Shown in pieces: positions 28,966 to 40,299 of a DNA stretch of 64,000 nt. Source of the DNA: Bugulina stolonifera (taxonomy: Eukaryota; Bryozoa; Gymnolaemata; Cheilostomatida; Bugulidae); contig OW285195.1 in NCBI GenBank assembly GCA_935421135.1, positions 12,616,391-12,680,390 of the forward strand, in the 5' to 3' direction. The notes below the pieces were generated by a model. That model ran no database searches and had not been told where the DNA came from. It worked only from the letters and a program-made list of their open reading frames with translations. The translations under genes and the position numbers were made by a program. Within the stretch, counting starts at the first letter, position 1. The number at the start of each line of letters is the position of its first letter.

Positions 28966-31125
28966 TTAAAATAAGTAAAACCAAAAGAACCATAACCAGC
29001 CAACTGACGGCGTGTCTGGTGAGGGTGGGTCTGGTACGTTCCCTGCATCTATAGTAATATTAGTATAAAGTTTATGTTTAGTTATTGATAATACTTTAGC
29101 CTCAGTGACAGACATGTTATTCAGCCCATCTATCTTCCACCAGTATTTCCACTGCAGGAAGTATGTATATCCATGCTCAGAACGTCCTGATTTTATGTGT
29201 CTCACCATTTTATATCTTCCAATATGATATGGGGGTCGGGTACGCAAGAGCCCTGTAAATGTAGTATTTTGAATTTAAGGAATTCAATATAATCAATATC
29301 AAGACATGATATGAATCACATAACCTGCATCCAGGGCATTGGCACTGTTAATTACATAGTAACCATATAATTGGGAACAGACATGTATTATAACCTATAA
29401 TATGGCAGGGCACATTATAATCTGGCTTAGCTTGGGTTCCGAATTAATGAATGGGAACATTAATGAATCGACTGCGAAACTTAGCCAGAGAATCATCAGT
29501 ACAAGTTCCAAATCCACGAAGGTGGTGCAGAAACCAGACTAAATGTGGTGAAGGTATCCGAAGATCAGTTCACAGAATTAATATAAACTATCACACGGAC
29601 ATAATTTATCCCTGCAAATCTATTCACACTAACTAGTAATATCATGTAAGCCTACGTCTACAGGGCATATGTACTCTACACATCAAACTCATTAAATAGC
29701 CTTGTCAATTACTAATGCTAGATGTTGATATAATTAATGTACAGTTATTTTGTCTATATCATGTTGTGAGATAAAGTAGACCAAGTGAATAATGCGATGG
29801 AGACCAAAGATTTAGAATGCCAAAGGCTAGATCTACAGACAGACGTACCTGCACCGATAGTACGCGCAGACATATCATCGTCCTCATTACCCCAGCCCAC
29901 AAATCTGTTACCGAACCCATTGACTAGCTGGTAGTTAGCAGTACTTAGAGCCGTTACTCCACCGAATATCTTGTTAAACATCGGGTGGTATCTCTGTTCA
30001 TCTATGGCTGAAGCTAAGTGTCTGGCATGTGAGTCACAAACATAGACATTCTTGTCTGTCTCTGGTATCAGATCAACATCCTGTAATATTAGGGTCCATG
30101 GTTGTACAAGTGGTAAGTAAGGGGAGCAAACATCACACCCATAACTCGTTTATAAATATATGTTTATAGCAAATTTCACCTGTCACCTAGCAATTATCCA
30201 GTAATTCTGGTATTGAAAAATATTAGTGTGGGCTAGTATTTTTAATATAAATGGTAATACAAGATGCATGTTTATTTTTGATTTATTTCCTAATATTTCA
30301 ATCCCAGTATCATCATCAGAGGATAAATGGTATCTATCTAATGGCACATATATAATACTAGCCTATATTATGTCTACAGAAGAATCACCTAACAGCTCTA
30401 CATGTAGTACAAATTAAATTACTTCTGGAGTTATCTGTACTTGTTCAATTGACTCAATGAGCAGATAAATCCAAAGAATGCATAGGGGTCCTACACAATT
30501 TTTCGTGATCACTTTGCACTGTTTTACCGGACAGTGTCGAGTGACTTTAACTATTATCATGCAATCAAATTATCGCTTCATCTGATTACTTTTCGTGCAA
30601 CTAACTTACCTGCATGATTACACAATCAAATTGCTGCATCTTCATCGCCTCCAGGAAAGCAATGTTAAATAGTCTTCCCTTGGCAAACCCTCCGTCCCCC
30701 GCCTGTACGGCTAGTATGATTTGGTAAGCGATCTTTTGTGTCTTCAGCATCGTATGCAGACGGTTTAGTAGCACCCTTAGATGATAGTCACGATCCCTAT
30801 ATGGGATTATTATCATAACTTTTTGCCATGATTTACAGTCAGACGGCTGCCATTTGCCGCCCATCTCTACATGAGGATTATTTCTGGCAGCATCTTCCAT
30901 TGTTAGAGAACGGCTTAGATTAAGTTCAACAGTCTTAAGATCAGAATACTTGAGTCTACATCTCTGTGTTTCATTTGATATGATAAAGTAATTGGAATCT
31001 TCAAATATAAAGTCTGGCTCTGATTGGACACAACCTGAGCCGTAGCTGAACATGGAATAGATAAACACACTGAAGTACGTAAATATGAAGAGCTTAAGAA
31101 ATGTCTTTGGAGTGAAGTTGGCCAT
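28966..31125 (-). CDS. Beta-1,4-galactosyltransferase, B4GALT1-6-like
   Basis: Golgi type II membrane enzyme that transfers galactose from UDP-Gal to GlcNAc- or Glc-ending glycans. Exons: 31125-30610, 30080-29849, 29252-28966; 1035 bases, 344 aa, all GT-AG. N-terminal anchor LKLFIFTYFSVFIYSMF. Catalytic domain: MGGKWQPSDCKSWQKVMIII, PYRDRDYHLRVLLNRLH, YQIILAVQAGDGGFAKGRLF, the metal-binding DVDLIP, IFGGVTALS, NGFGNRFVGWGNEDDDM and GRYKMVRH. The end motif DGLNNMSVTEAKVLSITK... LYTNITIDAG matches the close of B4GALT1-6. This, together with GG-W-P-DC, argues against B4GALT7. Odd: after TIDAG there are 23 extra residues, proline-rich then very hydrophobic (GWLWFFWFYLF). The exact acceptor is not predictable. 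Confidence 0.92.
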
Positions 31126-33012
31126 AGTGGGGACTTAGTTCAACTTCAATTGCCTAAGCATACCGTGCTATCACTCCAACACGCTCATTCCGGCGCAGAG
31201 ACACTGCAAAAGAAATGCATTAGATGATTAACAATTAATACCATAGAGATAAAATAGTTTAGACACCAATACAATGCATATATACATGTAGGCCTATTAT
31301 TACATAGACATTGGAGTGTAGGCTAGGCCTACTATAAAATAATAACAAAATCAAAATGGCAATTGACCATGACTGATACTGATCGACCTAAACGTTAAGA
31401 TAGATCAAATTCGAAATAAAAACAGAAGTCTAAAAAACACAACTGTGGCTATCAAAAAGCTATCAACTCAGTCACAGTGTTATAGTAGGCCTAGTGACTA
31501 GTCAAGTGTAACATGAAATGGGAATCATCGACTCATCACTTTGGACTTATTCTTATGAAACCATTGGTAACAAGAACAATATAATTACTTGAGAGAATTT
31601 ATATTAATAACATAAATATATTTTAATCCTAAAATAAAAATTCAATTTTGTTTTCATCATATGACATGATTCATGATTGATCAACAGAACATCGATTAAA
31701 TTAATTAATTAAATTTAAAATTCAAATGAAAGTAGATCGCGATTATTTTATTTTTTCTTGACAGTCCCAGTATAAATACAGCGGGTGCAAAAATGAGTAT
31801 CAGTACGAGACTCTGAGCCTGCCTTAAAACGCCCAACAACCAACAATTTACCTTTATTTACTATTAATTTAAATTTGCCAAAATCTGAAAAAAACAAAGT
31901 TGTTTCACTGGTGTCCTTGACCACAGATTGTTAGTCCAGTTTCTTGCTGTTCGTAGCTGGTATTTTGGGTCGCACTAGTACAAGTTGTAAATTTATTGGT
32001 AATTGTATGCGACTATTTAGTGCGTACACTAGTAAGATTTTCTACAACCGCTAAACTTCTTGGTAAAACCAGTTTTAGGAGTTGCATACTCGCGCGCCAC
32101 TTCTCTTTGCAGGATGGGACAACTCTTCCATGTAGAAAGTACTTAGTACTTACTTAGCCTACATGTATTTGCACTTGCTTATAATTCAGAGAATGAAGTT
32201 CTATCTAATTGTATTGGCTTGCCAAAGCTGGTACTTGCTTGTACTGTACTTGTGCTTGCTATAAGTATTTCCAACAGCCAAAGATTAAAATTTGATGTGG
32301 GGTAGAATTTTCAGATTTTGACACCAATTAAGAACTGTTTCCAAACTGTAGTACATGTAGCTACAGCTGATAATTATTTTGTATGACACACATTTTAACA
32401 GCATAATATGCAATTGTAATTTGAAATTACAATTGCCTTTGTGCTCCTGCTTGGGCTTGATAGTTTTTACTTGCACTTTACAGTGTAGGCTACTTGTGCT
32501 TGCTTAACAATAATTATGCAAGGTTTGACTACCATCAAAGGATATTCTACAGTAAATAACCAAGTTGGCAACAAAACTTTATTCCTAGTCTTATCTCCAC
32601 TTTATAACTGATAACATACAGATTGTCTACACTCAGCAGAGTGGAAATTAAATAATGTGTTTGATTCACCATGCCTATGATCTGTTATGGAATATGTAAC
32701 CCTGCGTACAAAATAATAAATGAGGTAATAAATCTATTCATATTACAATGAGAAAAATCAAAAATTGTGAGATACAGTACCGTTCCATAACTAATTTCTA
32801 TGGTAGTAATTGGGGAACTTTTCGCTCCAAATGCGCAGCACGTTGCATGTTGGTGGCTAGAATATACATGTAATACTTTATGGATTATTTTTTTAACTTC
32901 TTGTTTAAGAATTTCTTATTTATATCTTGCTTGCTTACTCCGAGACTAATACCCCTGATTTCTGGTATAAACATTATTAGCTGTTTTTCTAGCTGTATTT
33001 GACAAGTCTAAA
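31126..33012. other. Region between the galactosyltransferase and the downstream receptor gene
   Basis: No coding exon identified. It must hold the galactosyltransferase promoter and the 3' UTR of the minus-strand receptor. A TTTATT near 32579 is a possible minus-strand AATAAA for the latter. A loosely repeated ACTTGCTTGTACTTG stretch lies around 32150-32500. Confidence 0.5.
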
Positions 33013-36000
33013 TTATGGGGGGTGTTGAGTTCCAGACCGGAACTTTTCACCCTTCTTAGAGCTTGTTGGGGTTAAATAGTCGCATTCTTTGTGTTTTGAT
33101 CTCTGACTCCGGAGATATTCATTTCTGCTGGTTGCATCAGCTTCCGGTACGAAATATTCACTGTAGACTGAAGATATGAATTTTTTCGGGTGTTGACAGG
33201 TTCCGGACTCTGAATTATTAGCAGCTGACGGTGAACCGTAGTACGTGCAGTTAGTAGAGTCAAACTGTGAAGGCTTCACCGGTGGATCAACTTCACAAGG
33301 TGCAGAAATCTTCTCTGAAAAATGTAGTATATAATGATGGTAAATATTATATGACTTGTTTCCTTTCATAATATCGTATACATGTACAATGTGGTATATA
33401 CATACAAATATATATTCTACTTTTTGCAAATGCACAAGTAATGTATGATGAATAATAAAGGCACATTTTTTATAGCTTTATTGATTATAATGTTACAGAA
33501 AACTAAGGGCTAGTTCATGTATAGTAGACAGGTAATTCCTGCAATGATAAGAGCATCAAAGAGATCAAGCCTAAGAAAGAGCTAGAGATCTTTGTACAAT
33601 AGAAATGTAATGTACATTTACAAGTGCACAGTGGAGTTGTGCTTCCCTGATTGGAAGTGGTACATTTCATCTTGCTAAAGTTTTGAATAATTTAATTGCT
33701 TTAAAGTCTACAGAAATGTTGCCTGTAATTACTACCTATTGGTCCAGATATGCATGATGATCCCACAATGCAAGACATATAAACAAGTATTGCTTAATTA
33801 CCATAGCATTGCGTGCATCTACGAGAATTACGCAGACATGAACCCACATATGCGTGTAAATTTTGCGGGTGTGGTAATAAGAGTAAAGCAATGAATTTTT
33901 GTCTTTTCGTTTTCATAGTTAAAGCATAATCAATGAGCTGAACCAGAATTGGAATACAACCACCCAATCTGATTTGAGTTGGAAACTCCGAAGCACAGCT
34001 ACGAGACACATGCACTAATAACTGGAAATTACTAACACATACCTTTCATCATATAAATATCATCTATGGAAGAGTAGATATGTTCGTCATCCTCGTAGTT
34101 GTTTGGCTGAGCATGAGTTGAGCCAGAAGAACGGACTTCAACTGCTGCCTCTCCTTCTATTTTACTCTGTCTGAAATAAGCAAGTTTTACGCATTATTCT
34201 ACATGCGCATTTTGCTAATTAATCAACAGTGCTTAAATTCTAAGTAACTTTTCTGCAAGTGCACTATTGCATACACTTGTACATTACTTTAAAGTATTTG
34301 AGTCTACATGTACCATATTTATAGCTAACACCTACAACCTGATTTAATACTAGGGGGAATAGGAAGGGGCGTGTGTTAGATACCAAAATTTTGAGATGAA
34401 AATCAGTTATGGTTTATTTGAGTCAAATCTAACCCGGTTACTGGAAAGCTGCAGTTACAATACGATCTGCAAAACAGTATCCAAGAATAAATAATTATGT
34501 GTAAAACTTCAAGTCAGACATTATCTACAAAATGAGCAACATGACCAAATTTCAAAGTCTAATGGCCAAATGTCAAGGTCCCAATAAACTCTTGGTAGTT
34601 ACAATAAAGGTGCAGACACACGGGAGCATTTGGGGTGAACATTTTCTGAGTAAGCGCCAAACACTATGTCCTTGATAGATACGCGGGGCAAACGATGAAC
34701 GCAGCGATTGATCCATCAGCGAATAATCTTTCAGTGTGCATTTGCTTCGCCACAACACACATGTTTATGTTTACTAACTCTGTTATTCAGCCAATCAGCA
34801 TCGAGCAAATCACCTCAATACCTCAGCTGGCTCAGCTCGAGTGTTTTGAGAGCGTTGGCACTCTGGCGATTTGCGAGCGTCAAATTCGCTTCAAAACGTT
34901 CTCGTGTGTTTGCACCTTTAGCAAAATGCTCCTTTTCTATTTCATAACTAGTGTAATAGTTCATCAGGATATCTCAGTGTACTCACCTCTTTTTGACCTT
35001 GACCCTGAGTATTAGATAACCAGTTATAATGGCTGCTGCACCAACTAAGACACCAAGACCAATTCCCGCACCACCACCTACTAAGAAGTATAATATCGTC
35101 TTATAGATCTCTGACTTCTATGCATGACTTTTAGTGTAATATCACATTTATATTCTTGCAGATAAATGGTAGTTCTATTATCATAGTTCATGTATTTGTC
35201 TTACGACTTGCTATTTCACAAGCACCATACTTGGTACAAACCACAAACAAGGCTCACCAGAAAGTCCTTTACTCTCAGATTCCTGGTTAGAGTTCTGGTT
35301 TTCTAAAACTTCAAGTTTCTCTAAAAATATTAAGTTTTAGGTTCATAGGTCATACTCATAGGTTCATAGGTCATATTTTTTGAATGCTTTTCTAAATTAA
35401 CAACATAGTACACCTACAAATGTATATCTACATGTATATCTGAACTTGTACCTAGTGTGGTCAAGCAAGAGTAGATTGGGACAGGGACAGACAGTCTGTT
35501 TGGCCATCCACTGGCCAATGAGGTTAAATACACGCAATGTAAACACAATATAAATTCTCCACCATGTTTATGTGTCCATAACACAGAGCTTGTAACCTTT
35601 TGCAAATTACCCTAAGAAAACTAATATTTTGAAAAAACATACTTAGAAAATAGACTTGATCTGATGCAAAACATCTAATTTCTAGTGGCTACTAGTAAAA
35701 CGCATTAGTACAATATACATATACACGTAGATACCTGTAGGTAATTTATATTATGCTGCAAAACTTGATGTAATTACTCACCAGCACATCTGGTTGACCC
35801 TTCTAAGCTATACCCATCTCTACAGCTACAAGAGACTCTAGTTCCTGTATAGTTACAGATCTGTTCACATCCTCCATTGTTCATGAGACACTCGTTTACT
35901 ATAAATAACACCAAAACGAGTGTGATGTAACTGAGTAGATGAATACAGCAACATATGGATGACAACTTATAGTGTGCCTTCTCGGATATGTTCCTGAAAG

Positions 36001-39000
36001 TCTTGAAATATGACCAGTTTTGGCCTCATTACTCTCGTCGTCAGACTTGTGAAGTTCCACGGGAGAAAACCAGGAAGATTCAACATTTGAGTACGGATTG
36101 TCTAGTTTTGTGGGATGGACCAACAGAAAATAAGCTAAAAATCAAGGAGTGTTCAGTCCAGTTAAGGCGATTTGGCAAGCCAATTAAATTTTAATATTTT
36201 TTACTATGTACCATGTTTAATATTAATATTCCTGATAATATATGCGGAACCGTTCACAGGTTGGAGTCATCTTCACCTGCTTTACAAGTGCATGAGAATT
36301 CAAGGTTGGGATAAAACATGTTTTAGTATTGATACACAGAGTCAAATGTATAGTGATGCTGTGATCTAGCCTAGGCTCTAGACGCTGTTTCATTCCATGC
36401 TGCTCAATTTACTGAAACGTTAATCGGCTGATTGTAAATAGGATAGCAAGTCTAATAAATATAACAATTCAATTCAGTCTACATGTATAATGTTAATATG
36501 TTAGCAACTGTGGTAGGCTATTTTAGAGCACTGGTGCATTACTACATAGTCAATGGATATCTTGAGTTTCACACACTTAGTTGGTATTGGTTCAATCTTG
36601 CCAAGTTGGCATCATTGCTTGATAGACATTTCCCTTTATGACATCGTATCGTGTTTTGTAGCACTACGCACAAACAAGTACGCACAAGTACGTACATAAT
36701 GGCTCAGATTCTATATTATCTTCACAAGGTCGGCTTTTGTAGATGCAGACGTGTTATACACGTATGAGTATATTCACTGGAATAACCAGTATTACTCTTA
36801 TATTTGTTATTTACATGTAAGTGAATATTTCTGCCACTTACCTTGTTTAGGAGTAGTGGTTGTAGATATGCCTTCTGCTGCTTTACAACTGATATCAAAT
36901 GTACCATTTGTTGCTGAAAAATTGTATAATGCTGTTACTATGCAATTTAATGGAGCATACACTGATAAAGCAGCAATTTCATTCTACCAAGATTTAAAAT
37001 GGAAATCCACTTCAAATTATAAAATTTTAAAGTATATTTTTTTAAAATACCTCTAATCAACTAGCATGCAGTTTTATCTACATGTATACGTGTTCGTGCT
37101 GGGCAGATTGCAGGATAATTCAAGACAATTGCTTCACACCTGTGCTATTGTAGTATTTCTGCAGCATTTGAACAGATATAAAATTATTTTATATCAAGTT
37201 TTACATAGATTTATATTGTGTAATATGTATTATATTATCTGTACTCACTGATGGAGATCCAGGAACCTCTAAACTCATGCTCGTCATCAGAGTGGAACTT
37301 TATCTGTAACCGGTCTCCTGGTGGGAACGGAGGTAGCGTGTCTCTTTGGTCTAACAGGTTATAGAGTCCACAAAAAACTAAAATGTAATAATACAGATCC
37401 GGTGACACAGTGACAGAGGTGGTTAGTGCTTGCTGTTGTAACACAAGCGATCGGCAAGGAACAGGCGACCGAGGTTCAGTCCCAAAGTAGGTTCCTCTCA
37501 AAAATATAATCTGAACTCCATCACTTACATCTTTCTGTGGTTCACACTCAATTCACTTGCAGTAGCCAACCTTAATGACCAACTAAAAATACCTACACTG
37601 GCATTACTAGGCTAGGCCTACGCCATAATATTTGCTAAGAAATAACTTCCCCCTTATGTGCAACAATGTCTCACCCAGAACCTTACCTTTTAGACCAACC
37701 ACCAACCAGTCATGGTTACAGCTTGTACTTTTTGCTGCTGCTGGCTCTATATCCACCATGAGCAACTGGATGTAGATCTTAGAAGTGGGAGACGGTAATA
37801 TAACACACTCACAATCTGTTGACGGATTGTATTTCTCCGCCATATTTCGTAGAATAAAGTCCGGAGTTGTCAGAACGGCAGCTGAACTCTTATTCACTTC
37901 AGAGTAAGAACTAAAGGGACAGATTGGGTGGATAGTGTCAGCTGTAAACAGAGAAAGTAATATTTTTAAATTATACAATTGATGCTCAAATTTAATCATT
38001 GCATGTATGAGTACAAAATGAGCAACACAGCTTCGAGTTGCATAATAATATGAAATCACATTCCGTACACTTTTTTTCTATCACCCATGACTACATGTAA
38101 TAGGAATTTCCCTCAGGTCATAGGCGTATGCTATACTATCCAATGCTTCTCTTGCTGCCCCTTTTTGTCATGGGCTGACAGTAGATGGTGGAAAAGAGAA
38201 GAGAAGGAAATATTAGCTAATTCAAAAATATTACACACATACAAAACACAACAACTACAACTGCTATTTCATTGGTAGTAAGATGAATGTAGTAAACTCA
38301 CGATGTATACACCTGATAGAGATGTCAATGTGATTCACTGATATGCAGTTACTCTGGTTGAAGAGATCAATGTGACAGCTTCCTACTTTGCCATCACACT
38401 TTCTAATAACATTTGATATGAGCCATCCGGTGTTAGTGATGCAAACAACATCTGTAAGATAGTGAATCCACTTAGTGAGCTTTACTACATGTATACCATT
38501 AGGATAGAACTTGTGCGCTAAACACCATGCCGTGAACAGTGTACTTGGGCAACAAACTTATGAAGCAGTGCGCTGTCGTAAAGCTTAGCTTGTCTATGAA
38601 GTAGAAAACTCAACTATCCTATGAGCAACAATTGAATATTGTCAAAGGGGTCACTCGTGTCTACCTCCTGCGTAAGAAGTAACAGTAAAAGTAAAATTAA
38701 GTTATCAGATAGGCAATATGTTTCTATCTGTGCGACTTACCCAGATTGCACTGCCGTACATAGCTCAGCTTCAAATTTATGATATGCAGTACACTATTTT
38801 CCGAAGCGCATTTCAGATCTAGTGATGTTATATTCTTATTATACGGACACAACGTCATCTTGGTATCCGCCTCTGTGTTACCAGTTACTGCAATGGAAAT
38901 GAAAAAGGTCGTTTACCGGCAGCATTTGTATTTGTATTGCTTATTATAGAGATTAGTTAGCTACTCTCTATATTGTGCTGGCAAGTGTCCAGTGATAGAT

Positions 39001-39237
39001 TGAGGAAATTACTTCCATTCTGTTTATGTAACTTCCGATGTATTGGCTGAATTGAAACAAAATATAGTAAGGTTTAAACATAAAAATATAATCAGAAGAG
39101 ATTGCAAGAATTAGCACTATTATATATTATGTCATGTTACAGAACTTACCTGGAATCCTGACACCATTGCTTTGTAATGTAGCCTCAAACAAAATATAGC
39201 AGAGTAACATATACGAGCTTAGAGAATGGGAGGACAT
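33013..39237 (-). CDS. SUEL-CUB-EGF single-pass receptor with tyrosine-rich tail (paralogue A)
   Basis: Not a family I can name. Eleven exons: 39237-39150, 38887-38741, 38451-38302, 37941-37687, 37377-37249, 36913-36842, 35898-35782, 35302-35258, 35080-34987, 34170-34043, 33314-33013; 1527 bases, 508 aa. Order: signal peptide (SSYMLLCYILFEATLQSNG); SUEL/galactose-binding-lectin-like domain over exons 2-3 (LDLKCASENSVLHIINLKLS, RKCDGKVGSCHIDLFN, IDISIRC); CUB domain over exons 4-5 (KIYIQLLMVDIEP, CNHDWLVVG, CG, LQIKFHSDDEHEF); short Thr-rich exon; EGF-like exon (NECLMNNGGCEQICNYTGT, SCRDGYSLEGSTRC); transmembrane GIGLGVLVGAAAIITGYLIL; basic stop-transfer VKVKK. The tail has no kinase but tyrosines in NNYEDD, HIYSSI, DIYMM, TYYGSP, VYSEYFVPE, NEYLRS and DYLTPT. 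Introns in the ectodomain are all phase 1. An alternative acceptor 18 bases upstream of exon 8 also keeps frame. Likely an adhesion or ligand receptor signalling through SH2 adaptors (inference). Confidence 0.8.
37405..37500 (+). repeat. Possible tRNA-derived SINE head
   Basis: GTGGTTAGTGCTTGCTG resembles an A box and, about 50 bases on, GAGGTTCAGTCCC resembles a B box of RNA polymerase III promoters. It lies antisense in an intron of paralogue A. The intervening fold is not a clean tRNA cloverleaf, so a degenerate SINE is more likely than a functional tRNA. Confidence 0.35.
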
Positions 39238-40299
39238 TTTCAGCTAGCTGTTCTAGCCTCCAATCAATTGAAGCGCTATTTCAGGTACACAGGCTATGTT
39301 ACATTTTGCAGCACTACTCTAAAACTGCTAATTATGTCCTGTAAAACTCACAAATGACGTTTTGTAAAGAAAAAAGATTTCACACAATTTGTTGAATTTG
39401 TCGAATTGATGGATCATCTACCCACCAGAAAAAACTTTGTGACAACTGACACATTAGAGCAGTCAGCTAATGGCAGTATGTGACATTGATACGTAATGCT
39501 TGGCTTCAAGAGTTGCATAACAAGAATTATATAATGCGTATCATGACAAGTCTAGCATGCTAGATCAAATTTCTTTCTTAGTAATATGTTGTGGAAACAT
39601 ATGCCCATGTTTTACAATACACACAATGTATGCAGGTGGGCCTATCATGTTTCTGTCATTTATTGCCTTCGATAAATTTCAGGCCATGCATGGTTGGTGA
39701 TACACACTAATGGCATATTTGTTAGATTACAATTACACAGTCGAAAATGTGCATGTGTATTAGACCTATGCAAAATCTAACTAAAGAGTATTGTTAGAGT
39801 GCAATAGTTACCCCAAAGGTTAACCGAATGTGAGACAAAGTAGTTGAAATTTATGTAAGTTGAGAGTTTTGTTAATCCTTTTGTCCTCAATAAATTAGTC
39901 AATCAATCAATTGATCGATCGATAAACCAACAAAATCAAGAGTAATAATTCACCTTATCAAATAGCAGTAAATACGTCATTGTAGTTTACTCTCACAAAT
40001 TGGTTACTATTGTTCCAATTAAAAACCAGTCTACCACAAGATTACCATGATCTCTAGGCCATGCGAAATGATACAACGAGTTCGAAATTTCAATTCTCAC
40101 TGTCAGACATCACAGATATTAAAATTTGACATTGCTGATTTACAAGTTTTCATTCTATAGGTACATGTACCAGATTATGTCAGATTTTAATGTATCTAAT
40201 TTATCATGTGTATCGGAATGGCATATTGCTGGTAAGCTGCATTTAGTGATGAAACAAAACAAAATGTTTCTATTTAATGGGTTCTGCTTAAAGATTGGG
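39238..40299. other. Gap between the tandem receptor paralogues
   Basis: No exon found. It holds the 3' UTR of paralogue B and the promoter of paralogue A, both on the minus strand. TCAATCAATCAATTGATCGA near 39900 is a short self-complementary run. Confidence 0.5.

Noticed and set aside
28966..31125. Assignment to B4GALT7 (xylosylprotein galactosyltransferase)
   Set aside because: The GG-W-P-DC start, NGFGNRFVGWG-NEDDD style and DGLNN...LYTNITIDAG end match B4GALT1-6, and B4GALT7-specific blocks are absent.
33013..39237. Receptor tyrosine kinase or immune receptor with ITIMs
   Set aside because: No kinase domain exists in the tail, and no tyrosine sits in a full ITIM consensus (the residue two before the Tyr in HIYSSI is His).
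39895..39925. Regularly spaced TCAATCAATCAATTGATCGATCGAT run as a regulatory array or CRISPR
   Set aside because: Short simple self-complementary repeat with no spacers, in a eukaryotic context.
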